Shown: piece after piece, positions 1 through 8,697 of the stretch | Numbering within the stretch: the stretch's first letter is position 1 | How the letters are laid out: each line of letters starts with the position of its first letter | NCBI GenBank assembly: GCA_044233795.1 | Contig: JBIIJL010000020.1 | Location: forward strand, 1 to 29,594 | Direction: 5' to 3' | Origin: JBIIJL01 sp044233795 | GTDB taxonomy: Bacteria; Pseudomonadota; Gammaproteobacteria; Legionellales; Legionellaceae | Length of the DNA stretch: 29,594 nt | Position numbers and translations under genes: made by a program | Notes under the pieces: generated by a model | Databases searched by the model: none | Told to the model about the DNA's origin: nothing | The model's input: only the letters and a program-made list of their open reading frames with translations

Positions 1-514
1 TTTTGATTTCATAAGAGGGGTCGATAAAAATCAATCCGCGGCGTTCTGGCGGAGGGAGCTGCGCTGAGAGGTTGATTAGCCCATCAGTGTAGCTTGTGAA
101 GGCGCGCTTGCCATGATGGGGTAAGCGTTTAAGATACTCAAATTCAGTGGGGTGTAGTTCATTGAAATAAAGCCTATCTTGTGTCCTAAGAAAGTGTATT
201 GCTAGTGCTGGTGAGCCTGGGTACATACGCAATACCTCATTTTTATTGAAAGCAAGAAGTGCCTCAATATATGGTTTGAAAACTTGAGGTAGGTTTTGTC
301 GATCATTAAAAAGTTTAGCAATACCAAGAGATGCTTCATTGGTTTTTTGCGCCTTTTTATCTAAAAGATCATACATACCTCTACCAGCATGTGTTTCAAG
401 ATAAAACAGCGGTTTTTCTTTGATTGAAAGATATGTCAAAAGCCGAGTTAAAGTGAAGTGTTTGACAACATCGGCAAAATTGCCTGCGTGATAAGCGTGT
501 TGATAACTAAGCAT
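1..514 (-). CDS. rlmJ: 23S rRNA (adenine2030-N6)-methyltransferase RlmJ, 3' part cut by window edge
   Basis: RlmJ methylates N6 of A2030 in 23S rRNA using S-adenosylmethionine. The visible 171 residues begin MLSYQHAYHAGNFADVVKH, matching the family start, so the ATG complementary to 512-514 is chosen although no clear Shine-Dalgarno sequence precedes it. Further family signatures are the LETHAGRG SAM-binding stretch near residue 40, YPGSPAL near residue 98, NELHP and, close to the edge, LIFIDPSYEIK. The last is catalytic motif IV, usually DPPY in E. coli; here the third residue is Ser. The rest of the enzyme lies beyond base 1. It is transcribed away from the small gene at 619. Identification is by remembered family sequence and is firm. 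Confidence 0.93.
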   Translation of the reverse strand, partial: MLSYQHAYHAGNFADVVKHFTLTRLLTYLSIKEKPLFYLETHAGRGMYDLLDKKAQKTNEASLGIAKLFNDRQNLPQVFKPYIEALLAFNKNEVLRMYPGSPALAIHFLRTQDRLYFNELHPTEFEYLKRLPHHGKRAFTSYTDGLINLSAQLPPPERRGLIFIDPSYEIK

Positions 515-570
515 CGAAGAGGTCTGTCAGGAGTGATGAACTGAGTATAAATGGAATGCACGGTGAATCC

Positions 571-588
571 TATAATTTGCACTATACT
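571..588 (+). promoter_or_regulatory. Possible -10 elements for the small gene at 619
   Basis: A perfect TATAAT lies at 571-576 and TATACT at 583-588, 30 to 48 bases before the ATG at 619. Neither has a good -35 at 17 bases, so which is used, or whether either is, cannot be decided. The rlmJ and 619 genes diverge from this 104-base gap. Confidence 0.3.
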
Positions 589-618
589 TTTATGTAATAG
601 GTAAAAACGGAGAGTATC

Positions 619-816
619 ATGAGTTTGAACAAAGATATGGATGACATCCCACAATTTAGCGACTTTAATTACGAAAATGATAAAGAAGAACTAATGTATA
701 AAAAACGAGTGCGAGAACTTATTGAAGATAGAATTGAGCAACGGCTCTTAAGAGAGGATATTGAAGACGAATTGGATGATGATTTTGATTGGGATGATAT
801 CAGTCGTGAATTATAA
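619..816 (+). CDS. Small acidic protein, possibly PA3496 family
   Basis: This is a 65-residue highly charged protein of unknown function. Its ATG follows a good ribosome site (GGAGAG at about 610-615). The centre (residues 28-50) is a helical run of the form YKKRVRELIEDRIEQRLLREDIEDEL, and the tail is Asp-rich (DDDFDWDD). The pattern of an R-x-I-E-x-x-x-E-x-x-x-L helix followed by an acidic end resembles the short PA3496-type proteins of gammaproteobacteria, which carry the vague label 'envelope integrity'; that match is from memory and tentative. There is no signal peptide or membrane segment. Its stop codon overlaps the end of folD tail to tail by six bases (811-816). Confidence 0.65.
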   Translation: MSLNKDMDDIPQFSDFNYENDKEELMYKKRVRELIEDRIEQRLLREDIEDELDDDFDWDDISREL

Positions 817-1656
817 GCCAGCAGCATTCAGGGTATTTGTTAACAAGGTGGCGATGGTCATAGGCCCAACGCCACCAGGAACAGGGGTGATATAGCTTAC
901 GCAGTGTTGTGCTACCTCAAAAAATACATCGCCGTGTAAGGTTTGATCGTCACGCCGATGCATGCCAACATCCACCAAAATTTGTTTTTGCTGGAGCCAA
1001 TCTGTTTTGACAACATCATAAGCGCCTGTCGCAACCACGATGATGTCGGCAAATTCAATATGTTTTTTTAAATTAACGGTGGCTTTGTGGCAGATCGTAA
1101 CAGTCGCTTTGGCCATTAAAAACTCAAGGGCCATTGGTCGACCGACAATATTAGAAGCACCAACGACCACAGCATGGCGGCCTTGAAGAGGTAACTGATA
1201 ATGTTCAAATAATTGGATGATGCCATAGGGGGTACAAGGCCTCAATAAGGGGTGTCCTTGAGCGAGACGTCCCAAGTTGTAGGGGTGGAAGCCGTCGACA
1301 TCCTTGCTGGGTTTAATTGATTCAATGATTTTTGATGTGGTGATTTGATTGGGTAGAGGTAATTGGACCAAAATACCATGTATGTCATCTCTGTTATTCA
1401 ACTCTCGAATCAACTCAAGTAATTTTTCTTCAGAGGTATCGATGGATAAATCGAAAGCAAAGGAACGAAAACCAACCTCTGCACAGGCACGGCGTTTATG
1501 AGTGACATAAATTGCTGAAGCTGGGTTGTTACCCAAAAGTACCACAGCAAGTCCTGGAGGAGAAAACCCCAACGATGTGTGGTGGGATACCCGTTCCTTG
1601 ATGGTTGACTTAATGTGTTGTGCTAGAAGCTTGCCATCGAGGAGTATAGCCGTCAT
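811..1656 (-). CDS. folD: Bifunctional methylenetetrahydrofolate dehydrogenase / methenyltetrahydrofolate cyclohydrolase FolD
   Basis: FolD interconverts 5,10-methylene-, 5,10-methenyl- and 10-formyl-tetrahydrofolate, supplying one-carbon units for purines and formyl-Met-tRNA in the cytoplasm. The 281 residues are close to the E. coli length (288). The active-site set is intact: Y50 and catalytic K54 in YVTHK, Q98 in QLPLP, D121 in KDVDGFHPYN. The NADP-binding Rossmann signature GASNIVGRP is at 166-174, and the C-terminal TPVPGGVGPMT signature is present. No classical Shine-Dalgarno is seen before the ATG, which sits in an A-rich stretch, but a good promoter lies upstream at 1689-1718. The 3' end overlaps the 619-816 gene by six bases on the other strand. 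Confidence 0.97.
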   Translation of the reverse strand: MTAILLDGKLLAQHIKSTIKERVSHHTSLGFSPPGLAVVLLGNNPASAIYVTHKRRACAEVGFRSFAFDLSIDTSEEKLLELIRELNNRDDIHGILVQLPLPNQITTSKIIESIKPSKDVDGFHPYNLGRLAQGHPLLRPCTPYGIIQLFEHYQLPLQGRHAVVVGASNIVGRPMALEFLMAKATVTICHKATVNLKKHIEFADIIVVATGAYDVVKTDWLQQKQILVDVGMHRRDDQTLHGDVFFEVAQHCVSYITPVPGGVGPMTIATLLTNTLNAAGL

Positions 1657-1688
1657 TTTTTCATACGTGATTTAGGGATTGGTCCTGG

Positions 1689-1718
1689 ATTATGGAGTAG
1701 CTTTTCATGTGGGGTCAA
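1689..1718 (-). promoter_or_regulatory. Sigma-70-type promoter of folD
   Basis: Read on the minus strand, TTGACC (bases 1718-1713, five of six to consensus) is followed after 18 bases by CATAAT (1694-1689, five of six). Transcription would start near 1682, about 26 bases before the folD ATG. Confidence 0.5.
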
Positions 1719-1940
1719 GCATTTGGCGTTTTGTTTTAATTAGCCCAAGAGAGCAATCATTAACACCCCCTACTAGGTAACGTATATGGATTCAACCTAA
1801 AATTCCATTTTGAGTTTGCATACGGTATTATCAAGCAGCACCATGGATTTTAAGTGCTGGGGGTGCAGAATGTATTGGCATTTGGATAAGACCGGTATGT
1901 TGAGGCATTGCTCTCATGGAAACACGGATTGATGGCTTAC

Positions 1941-1946
1941 AAGGAG
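1941..1946 (+). promoter_or_regulatory. Ribosome binding site that decides the pilM start
   Basis: AAGGAG at 1941-1946 stands nine bases before GTG at 1956. The frame is open further upstream (TTG at 1908, ATG at 1932), but those codons lack a comparable site and would add residues not expected on PilM. Confidence 0.6.
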
Positions 1947-1955
1947 ACAAGGCAC

Positions 1956-3020
1956 GTGCTCAAATTGTTTAAATCGCAGCATCGAGCGCAGCTTGGGATA
2001 GACATCAGCTCTTCTTCAGTAAAAATTCTTCAGATCTCCCAGAGTGGCGAGCACTATTATATAGATGGTTATGGACACATCGCCCTACCAAGTGAGGCCA
2101 TGGATGGAAATGCTATTAAAGATCCAGATGAAGTGGTGAAATGTTTAAAAAAACTACTAGTCGACCAGCAGTTGACGGCCACAAGAGCAATATGTGCAGT
2201 GCCAGATGCTCTAGCTATTAGCAAAACTATTCAAGTCAATGATGGACTCAGTATTGATGACATTGAAGAGCTTGTGACGTCAGAAGCAGATAAATATATT
2301 CCTTTTCCAATTGATGAAATTAATTTAGATTTTAATGTGATAGGTCCCTCGGCCAAGAATTCAGCCATGCTTGATGTATTGCTTGTAGCCTCGCGTACGG
2401 AAAATGTGATGAGTCGTGTTGATGTTTTGACACGAGCGGGCCTTGAGGTTGTCGTTGTTGATGTTGAGTCTTACGCTGTTGAGCGATCAATGCAATTGTT
2501 GGCACATGAGCTTCCCGCTCAAGGCGCGCGTAAGATCATAGCTATTATTGATATTGGAGCAAATTATACACATTTATATGTATTGCATGGGATGAAAATT
2601 ATTTTTGTCCGTGAAGAAGAATTTGGGGGGCATCAACTAATTGATGCGATGGTTGAGCGCTATAAGATGAAACCCGAAGAAGCGCTGAGAGCAGTTATCG
2701 AAAATAATCTACCAGAAGATTACGCAGCTGAGATCTTAACCCCCTTCAACGAATCAATTCTTTTACAGGTAAAAAGAGCGTTACAATTCTTTTTTTCAAC
2801 AAGCCAATATTCCTTTGTTGATCATATCGTTTTGGCCGGAGGCGTTGCTAAAAAAGCGGAGATAGCGAAACTATTACAGGAGAATCTCAGTATTCCAACT
2901 GTGGTTGCTAATCCCTTACATGGTATAAAAATTGCCAGACATGTTGAAGAGGCACAAGTCAGGTGTGATGCCCCAACCTTATTGGTGGCTTTTGGTTTGG
3001 CCCTTAGGTCTCTGGAGTAG
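1956..3020 (+). CDS. pilM: Type IV pilus inner-membrane assembly protein PilM
   Basis: PilM is the cytoplasmic, FtsA/actin-like ATP-binding protein of the type IV pilus alignment complex; it binds the short N-terminal tail of PilN. From the GTG at 1956 the protein has 354 residues, the usual PilM length, and starts VLKLFKSQHRAQLGIDISSSSVKIL, placing the first phosphate-binding loop (GIDISSSSVK) near residue 14 as expected. A second actin-type motif, IIDIGANYTHLYVL, lies near residue 205, and the adenosine motif VLAGGVAKKAEI near residue 295. It is the first gene of pilMNOPQ; PilN begins four bases after its stop. No convincing sigma-70 or sigma-54 promoter was found in the 300 bases upstream. 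Confidence 0.93.
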   Translation: MLKLFKSQHRAQLGIDISSSSVKILQISQSGEHYYIDGYGHIALPSEAMDGNAIKDPDEVVKCLKKLLVDQQLTATRAICAVPDALAISKTIQVNDGLSIDDIEELVTSEADKYIPFPIDEINLDFNVIGPSAKNSAMLDVLLVASRTENVMSRVDVLTRAGLEVVVVDVESYAVERSMQLLAHELPAQGARKIIAIIDIGANYTHLYVLHGMKIIFVREEEFGGHQLIDAMVERYKMKPEEALRAVIENNLPEDYAAEILTPFNESILLQVKRALQFFFSTSQYSFVDHIVLAGGVAKKAEIAKLLQENLSIPTVVANPLHGIKIARHVEEAQVRCDAPTLLVAFGLALRSLE

Positions 3021-3024
3021 TTTC

Positions 3025-3585
3025 ATGACGGAGATAAACTTACTGCCTTGGCGAGAGAAGAAAAGGGAGCGTGAAAAAAAACAATTCACGGGGTATTTAG
3101 CGATTGGATTAATCACGGCGATGGTGATTGTTTTTTTGATGAACTATTACACTATCTCTTTGATCGATGAGCAGACAACCCGTAATCAAGTGTTGAAAAA
3201 GGAAATTGTGCGCTTAGATGCTCAAATTAAGGATATTCACAGGCTAAAAAAATTGCGCTCTGCACTGATAGCAAGAATGAAAATAGCGCAAAATCTACAA
3301 GAAACGCGCATTTTGACCGTGCGTTTATTTGATGAAATTGTCAAAATAATGCCAGATGGGGTGTATCTTAATCAGATGTCACGTGTTAATGATAAAGTGA
3401 CGGTATTGGGGTATTCTGAGTCAAATAGTAATATTTCAAAATTGATGCGAAATATTCAACAAAATGTCTGGATTCAGGATCCACAATTAACAGAGATCAA
3501 AAAAACCAAGGAAGCTCAAGAGTCCAATAGTAATGAGTTTAAATTAAGTTTTATTGTCAAGCCAAAAGATAAAGGGAGGGTTTGA
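3025..3585 (+). CDS. pilN: Type IV pilus assembly protein PilN
   Basis: PilN is a bitopic inner-membrane protein whose cytoplasmic N-terminus docks PilM and whose periplasmic coiled coil and ferredoxin-like fold pair with PilO. The start is the ATG at 3025, giving MTEINLLPWREKKRERE, the conserved INLLPWR PilM-binding tail. Open frame upstream overlaps pilM and is not family-like. One membrane helix follows (about residues 21-42, YLAIGLITAMVIVFLMNYYTI), then a coiled coil (about 45-90) and the folded domain. Length is 186 residues. A GGAG site inside the end of pilM precedes it, and its stop overlaps the pilO start (TGATG). Confidence 0.93.
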   Translation: MTEINLLPWREKKREREKKQFTGYLAIGLITAMVIVFLMNYYTISLIDEQTTRNQVLKKEIVRLDAQIKDIHRLKKLRSALIARMKIAQNLQETRILTVRLFDEIVKIMPDGVYLNQMSRVNDKVTVLGYSESNSNISKLMRNIQQNVWIQDPQLTEIKKTKEAQESNSNEFKLSFIVKPKDKGRV

Positions 3586-4184
3586 TGGTAAGTTTTGATC
3601 TTAAAGATCTCACCTTAGAAAATGTTGGGCAATGGCCCAAAGCTATCAAGGTGGGTGTGATTGTTTTTATGGCATTGATGCTTGTAGCCATGGGGTATTG
3701 GCTGATTGTGCAAGTGAATGTTGAAGAGTATTCTAAGCTTAAAATAGAAGAAACCACGTTAAGAACTACCTTTGAAGAAAAACAGCATCAAGCTTCAAAT
3801 CTTTATGCCTATCGTGCTCAGATTCAGGTGATGAGAGATCGCTTTGGGAAAATGCTTAAACAACTGCCAACCGAAAATGAAATGCCTGGTCTACTAGAAG
3901 ATATTTCCAAAACAGGGATAGCGAGTGGTTTGACTTTTGAACTGTTTGCGCCACTTCCTGAAGTAACGCATGATTTTTATGTTGAACTTCCCATTAAAAT
4001 TACTGTGAAGGGTAATTATTATCAGTTTGCAGTATTTTTAAGTCGGGTGGCTCAAATGAGTCGGATTGTGACATTACACGATTTTGTTGTTACTCAAGCC
4101 GATCCTGACAAGCATAAAAATAATCCAGGTGATCTACTGGGTATGGAAATGACAGCGAAAATTTATAGATACCGTACACAATGA
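3585..4184 (+). CDS. pilO: Type IV pilus assembly protein PilO
   Basis: PilO heterodimerises with PilN in the periplasm and contacts PilP. The 199-residue protein starts at the ATG at 3585, sharing one base with the pilN stop and preceded by AAGGGAGG at 3572-3579. It starts MVSFDLKDLTLENVGQWPKAIK, which is family-like, then has one membrane segment (about residues 25-45, VGVIVFMALMLVAMGYWLIV), a coiled coil (about 50-90) and a ferredoxin-like C-terminal domain containing the motif LPTENEMPGLLEDISKTG that is typical of PilO. The translationally coupled position between pilN and pilP confirms the assignment. Confidence 0.93.
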   Translation: MVSFDLKDLTLENVGQWPKAIKVGVIVFMALMLVAMGYWLIVQVNVEEYSKLKIEETTLRTTFEEKQHQASNLYAYRAQIQVMRDRFGKMLKQLPTENEMPGLLEDISKTGIASGLTFELFAPLPEVTHDFYVELPIKITVKGNYYQFAVFLSRVAQMSRIVTLHDFVVTQADPDKHKNNPGDLLGMEMTAKIYRYRTQ

Positions 4185-4191
4185 GAAGAAA

Positions 4192-4725
4192 ATGCGAATT
4201 ATACTCAAGTGGATCATGATGCTGTGTATGCCCTCCTTGCTTATAGGTTGCAGTTCTTCTGATGAAAGCGATTTGACCCGATATATTAATTCTGTCAAAG
4301 AACGTGCACCAAAGAAAATAGAGCCTATTCCTGAGATAAGACGATTGGCCTCTTTCAGTTATCCTGAAAATGAAAACAGGCGCAGTCCTTTTAAACCCGT
4401 GGTGGTTCCGCAAAAAAATGATGATTTTGCGCCAGATGTTAAACGTCCAAAGGAGCCTTTGGAGGCTTTTCCCATTGACTCCCTAAAGTTTGTAGGTACT
4501 TTTCAAGAAGGGCTTATGAAATGGGCTTTGATTAGTCAACCCAGCGGGTTTGTGACCCGAGTAAAAGTAGGTGAATATATGGGCCAGAATTATGGGCAAA
4601 TAGTGGCAATACAAGAGAAGTCCATTATGCTTGTCGAGCGGGTCAAAAACGGCGGAAAATGGCAGAAACGACCAGTAACTGTCAACCTTCGCTCTGCTGA
4701 AATCGGACAGAAAAAGTCAATATAG
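4192..4725 (+). CDS. pilP: Type IV pilus lipoprotein PilP
   Basis: PilP is the lipid-anchored periplasmic protein that bridges PilN/PilO to the PilQ secretin. The 177 residues begin with a lipoprotein signal peptide ending in the lipobox LIGC (Cys20). A disordered Pro-rich linker follows, with the characteristic RRSPFKP (about residues 63-69), and then a compact beta domain (about 95-170: DSLKFVGTFQEGLMKWALI, VGEYMGQNYGQIVAI). It starts seven bases after pilO, and pilQ follows 17 bases later. Confidence 0.93.
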   Translation: MRIILKWIMMLCMPSLLIGCSSSDESDLTRYINSVKERAPKKIEPIPEIRRLASFSYPENENRRSPFKPVVVPQKNDDFAPDVKRPKEPLEAFPIDSLKFVGTFQEGLMKWALISQPSGFVTRVKVGEYMGQNYGQIVAIQEKSIMLVERVKNGGKWQKRPVTVNLRSAEIGQKKSI

Positions 4726-4742
4726 GTGAGTGAGAGGTTACG

Positions 4743-6968
4743 ATGGTTGGACGTAGCTCGAAGGCCGGTCGAGGACGTTATGTGAGGGAGAAAGTGTTGC
4801 GAAAATTCCTGGTGTTTTGTTTGATGTTGCTAGCAAGCTCAGTAAGCCATAGTATCAAGGATAATCCGCTTTTGGGTATCAAAATAATGCCTATGCCGGA
4901 CAATCGAGTACGGGTTGATTTTGCTTACCAAAACATCATCGAACAAGTGCCTGCGAGTTTTGTTACAGAAGATCCACCACGATTAGTCCTTGATTTTGTT
5001 AATAGTAGTATCAAGATAGATGATGCTCTTAACAGTAAAAAAGTAGAGATTGGCGCTTTGGTTCAATACAAAATTGTGGCTGTAGGGGATCGTGTTCGCG
5101 CGATTTTAGATTTAAGTGGCCCTGTATCATATTCAGGGAAAGTTGGTGGGTCCATTTATACCCTTATCTTAAGAGGAAAGGGCGAGCAACTCATTTCGTC
5201 AAAGAAAGAGGTGTTTATCACTAACCGGCCTGTGAATGCACGTTTTGGCATCACTAATATTGACTTCAGGGGCGTTGATAAGCAAGGTGGGCGGGTGGTG
5301 ATTGATGTGACTGATCCTGGAATTCCTGTGGATGTGGTGCAAAACGGGGATGATTTAGTGGTTAATTTTATGAGTACTCGTCTCCCCCCGCGCTTGATGA
5401 AACGTTATGATGTTAGAGACTTTCATAGTCCTGTTCAGCTCGTTACAGCTCAACAAAGTGGAAAAAATACGAAAATTTACATTAAAAACAAAGGTGGTTA
5501 CGGGCATTTTGCCTATCAAGTTAATAAACAGTTTTTTATTGATGTATTCCCATTAACCCAGGAACAATTGCAAGAAGAGAAGCTGAAAAAGAAAGTCTTC
5601 ATTGGCAAGCGGATCTCATTGAATTTCCAAGATATCACAGTAAGGGCAGTTTTGCAGTTGCTTGCCGACTTCACCGGGGAGAATATTGTTGTGAGTGATG
5701 CGGTGTCGGGGAGTATTACTTTGCGTTTAAATAATGTTCCTTGGGATCAAGCACTCGATATTATCTTAACCACCCAGGGGTTGGACAAACGTCAAGTTGG
5801 AAATGTGGTCTTGATTGATAAGGCGGCTTCCCTTACAGCAAGAGAAAACCAAGAGCTTAAAGCCTTGCAAGCACAAAAAAAACTAGCCTTAGTGCACTCT
5901 GACTTACTGCAAATTAACTATGCAAAGGCGACTGATATTGCAGTGATGTTAAAAGACAAGGCAAACTCTCTGTTGTCAGATAGGGGAACTCTAAGCGTGG
6001 ATACTAGAACCAACACCATTTGGTTGCAAGATACAGATGCTCAAATCGAGGAAATCAGGGCATTGGTGAAAAGGTTAGATATTCCAGTTAAACAAGTGGT
6101 GATTGAGGCACGTTTGGTGGATATGACTAAAAAATGTGAAGAAGATCTCGGTGTACGATGGGGGATATCCAAGCCATCGAGTCTTAGTGGTACGCTTGCA
6201 GGTGCTAACCAAATTGCCCAAGGCAATGGGGCTGCGAATGTGACCCCTTTTCAAGAGCGGTTGAACCAAGATTTAGCAGCCATACCACTTGCGGGTGTTG
6301 GCACACCAGCATCGGTAGCCCTGGCAGTTGCCAAACTTGGCGATGGGGTATTATTGGATATGGAGTTATCTGCATTGGAGCTAGAAGGGCGCGCTGAAAT
6401 CATTGCAAGCCCGCGGTTGATGACAGCAAACCAGCAATCCGCTACTATTTCATCAGGTCAGGATATTCCTTATCAACAAGCAACATCAAGTGGTGCTACG
6501 GCAGTTGCTTTTAAGAAAGCCGTATTAAGTTTAAAAGTAACGCCACAAATTACGCCTGATGGAAAATTGTTGATGGATTTACTTATTACGCAAGATGCTG
6601 ATTCTGGCGAAAGAGTTAATGGTGTGCCTATTATTAGAACCAAATCAATTCAAACCAATGTGTTGGTGAATAATGGACAAACCATTGTGCTGGGAGGAAT
6701 TTATACACAGGATAAAAATAATACTGTAACCCGAATACCATTTTTGGGTACTTTACCTGTTGTAGGGCATTTTTTTAGTCGAACACAAGTAACAATGACA
6801 AATGAGGAGTTGCTCATTTTCATTACTCCTAAGATAATAACCAACAATTTGTCAATTACGGCGATTGGAGGAGGACAGGTATTAGCACATCGTTTTCCGA
6901 AAGGTGTAGAATTAGATAAATTTGGCAAACCGGTGGTTATTCCACCGCAATACCAAATTTCACATTAA
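4743..6968 (+). CDS. pilQ: Type IV pilus secretin PilQ
   Basis: PilQ forms the outer-membrane ring through which the pilus passes. The 741-residue precursor has an N-terminal signal peptide (about residues 17-38). Next come two AMIN-type peptidoglycan-binding domains (about 45-130 and 160-275), an STN domain (about 291-350, ISLNFQDITVRAVLQLL), an N1/secretin-N domain from about 389, and the secretin core from VIEARLVDM (about 453). The secretin signature, VPIIRTKSI through NNGQTIVLGG, is at about 627-651, and the LLIFITPKII strand follows. GAGAGG precedes the ATG. It closes the pil operon; the 85 bases to aroK hold only weak hairpins, so transcription may continue into aroKB. Confidence 0.95.
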   Translation: MVGRSSKAGRGRYVREKVLRKFLVFCLMLLASSVSHSIKDNPLLGIKIMPMPDNRVRVDFAYQNIIEQVPASFVTEDPPRLVLDFVNSSIKIDDALNSKKVEIGALVQYKIVAVGDRVRAILDLSGPVSYSGKVGGSIYTLILRGKGEQLISSKKEVFITNRPVNARFGITNIDFRGVDKQGGRVVIDVTDPGIPVDVVQNGDDLVVNFMSTRLPPRLMKRYDVRDFHSPVQLVTAQQSGKNTKIYIKNKGGYGHFAYQVNKQFFIDVFPLTQEQLQEEKLKKKVFIGKRISLNFQDITVRAVLQLLADFTGENIVVSDAVSGSITLRLNNVPWDQALDIILTTQGLDKRQVGNVVLIDKAASLTARENQELKALQAQKKLALVHSDLLQINYAKATDIAVMLKDKANSLLSDRGTLSVDTRTNTIWLQDTDAQIEEIRALVKRLDIPVKQVVIEARLVDMTKKCEEDLGVRWGISKPSSLSGTLAGANQIAQGNGAANVTPFQERLNQDLAAIPLAGVGTPASVALAVAKLGDGVLLDMELSALELEGRAEIIASPRLMTANQQSATISSGQDIPYQQATSSGATAVAFKKAVLSLKVTPQITPDGKLLMDLLITQDADSGERVNGVPIIRTKSIQTNVLVNNGQTIVLGGIYTQDKNNTVTRIPFLGTLPVVGHFFSRTQVTMTNEELLIFITPKIITNNLSITAIGGGQVLAHRFPKGVELDKFGKPVVIPPQYQISH

Positions 6969-6988
6969 AGTTGTTTGTACTGGGTTGT

Positions 6989-7031
6989 ACCTTTTTTAAG
7001 GTCGTTGTATTGATAGCTTATGATTCATAAG
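6989..7031 (+). other. Two small inverted repeats between pilQ and aroK
   Basis: ACCTT-TTTT-AAGGT at 6989-7002 and CTTATG-ATT-CATAAG at 7017-7031 are perfect but short. The first is a poor terminator (its U-run is in the loop). The second ends about 22 bases before the aroK ATG. No function can be assigned. Confidence 0.3.
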
Positions 7032-7053
7032 TGTAAGGGGTATGTAATAAAAA

Positions 7054-7581
7054 ATGAGCATCGTTAAAGTACGTAATATATTCTTAATAGGGCCTATGGG
7101 GGCGGGGAAAAGCACAATAGGCCGTACTTTGGCAAAAGAGCTTAAGCTTGAGTTCTATGATTCCGATGAAGAGATTGAAGCACGCTCAGGAGCTGATATT
7201 TCTTGGATATTTGATGTTGAAGGCGAGGAAGGTTTTCGGCGTCGCGAACAGAAGGTCATCGAGGAATTGACCCAAAAAACCAATATCGTTCTCGCAACGG
7301 GGGGAGGGGTGGTCATTACGCCAGAAAATCGAAATGCTCTCATGGCAAGGGGCACGGTTATTTATCTTAAAACCTCTCTTCAACAACAGTTTGAGCGTAC
7401 AAAAAGGGATACGAAGCGTCCGTTGCTTCAGACTGACGATTTGGAAACACGCCTTGAGAGTTTGCGGGATGAGCGGGAGCCTTTTTACGAAGAAATGGCT
7501 GATAAAAGTTTTGAAACAGATAGATTAACTGTTAAAGCAGTAGCTAACAACATCATTAAATATATTTATGGCGAAGAATAA
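7054..7581 (+). CDS. aroK: Shikimate kinase
   Basis: AroK phosphorylates shikimate at the 3-hydroxyl with ATP, step five of the chorismate pathway. The 175 residues carry the Walker A loop GPMGAGKST at 13-21, the shikimate-binding FYDSDEEIE (Asp36, Asp38), the FRRREQKVIEEL helix with the substrate-binding Arg, the LATGGGVV glycine loop, and the lid arginines around KRPLL. Length is normal. The gene sits between pilQ and aroB exactly as in enterobacteria (hofQ-aroK-aroB). Its ribosome site is weak (AAGGGG about 15 bases upstream). The aroB ATG follows three bases after its stop. Confidence 0.96.
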   Translation: MSIVKVRNIFLIGPMGAGKSTIGRTLAKELKLEFYDSDEEIEARSGADISWIFDVEGEEGFRRREQKVIEELTQKTNIVLATGGGVVITPENRNALMARGTVIYLKTSLQQQFERTKRDTKRPLLQTDDLETRLESLRDEREPFYEEMADKSFETDRLTVKAVANNIIKYIYGEE

Positions 7582-7584
7582 TCT

Positions 7585-8697
7585 ATGGTTAAGATAGATC
7601 TCTATCGCCAATTGATTGTGGATTGTGGTGTTCACCAATACCCAATTTATATTGGTAGAGATCTTCTGGCGTCTGAGGAGCTCTTACGTCAGCAGGTTAC
7701 ATCTGGCCAAGTTTGTATTGTAAGCAATGAGACTATTGCACCTTTGTACCTGAAGAAAGTGCAAAATGCTTTTAAAGGACTACAGTGTGACGTGGTGTTG
7801 CTGAAAGATGGAGAACAATATAAAAATCAACAGAGTATATTTTCAATTTTTGATCACTTAATCAATCACCATCATCATCGCGATACTACGATATTTGCGC
7901 TGGGTGGTGGGGTGGTTGGGGATATCACAGGATTTGCTGCTGCGACCTATCAACGCGGTGTAAAGATTATTCAACTACCGACCACTTTATTGGCGCAGGT
8001 CGACTCGTCTGTTGGTGGAAAAACTGCAATTAATCACCCCAAGGGCAAGAACATGATTGGTAGCTTTTATCAGCCACATGCTGTCATCATGGACTTGACT
8101 ACGCTTGCTACATTACCTGCTCGTGAATATCAGGCGGGGTTTGCTGAAGTTGTTAAATATGGGTTGTTGGTTGGTGGTAATTTTTTAGAGCGGCTGGTTG
8201 GTTTTACAAGGAAAGAGTTGCTGTCACGAGACAGTGAATTGATGGGCGTGCTTATTGCTGATTGTTGTAAGATAAAAGCTGGCATAGTGAAAATTGATGA
8301 AAAAGAAATGGCTAACAGGGCTCTCTTAAATTTAGGACACACTTTTGCCCATGCGTTGGAAGCCTTTACAAAATACAAGCGCTGGTTACATGGAGAAGCT
8401 GTCGCCATTGGGCTTTATTGTGCGGCGAGCTTATCTCATCAATTAGGCTATTTGGAAAAAAAGTATGTGGATTTGGTGGATGAGTTGCTGTTTAAATTGA
8501 ATCTGCCAAGAAGAATCCCCAGTGACATTGATGTTACACACTTGCAATCATTGATGTTTCATGACAAGAAGGTACAAAATGATACGCTTAGACTGGTACT
8601 TTTTAGAGCGCCTGGAGACTGCTATATTGACGCAAACGTTGCAGCGAGTGCACTACATCTTGCATTGGTCAGTGCTGTTGCTGGAGATAATCCATGA
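7585..8697 (+). CDS. aroB: 3-dehydroquinate synthase
   Basis: AroB converts DAHP to 3-dehydroquinate, step two of the shikimate pathway, using NAD and a divalent metal. The 370 residues show the NAD-binding ALGGGVVGDITGF (about residues 106-118), the YQRGVKIIQLPTTLLAQVDSSVGGKTAIN block with the substrate-binding lysine, the metal-ligand Glu in AGFAEVVKYG, and the metal-binding histidines in LNLGHTFAHALE and WLHGEAVAIG. All key residues are intact. The last four bases overlap the next gene (ATGA), indicating translational coupling with the damX-like gene. Confidence 0.97.
   Translation: MVKIDLYRQLIVDCGVHQYPIYIGRDLLASEELLRQQVTSGQVCIVSNETIAPLYLKKVQNAFKGLQCDVVLLKDGEQYKNQQSIFSIFDHLINHHHHRDTTIFALGGGVVGDITGFAAATYQRGVKIIQLPTTLLAQVDSSVGGKTAINHPKGKNMIGSFYQPHAVIMDLTTLATLPAREYQAGFAEVVKYGLLVGGNFLERLVGFTRKELLSRDSELMGVLIADCCKIKAGIVKIDEKEMANRALLNLGHTFAHALEAFTKYKRWLHGEAVAIGLYCAASLSHQLGYLEKKYVDLVDELLFKLNLPRRIPSDIDVTHLQSLMFHDKKVQNDTLRLVLFRAPGDCYIDANVAASALHLALVSAVAGDNP

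Noticed and set aside
1700..1955. Sigma-54 promoter before pilM
   Set aside because: TGGC-like stretches occur, but none has the GC doublet at the correct -12 spacing.
2932..3024. Upstream extension of pilN inside pilM
   Set aside because: The extra 31 residues are an out-of-frame reading of the pilM end; the family start MTEINLLPWRE at 3025 has its own ribosome site.
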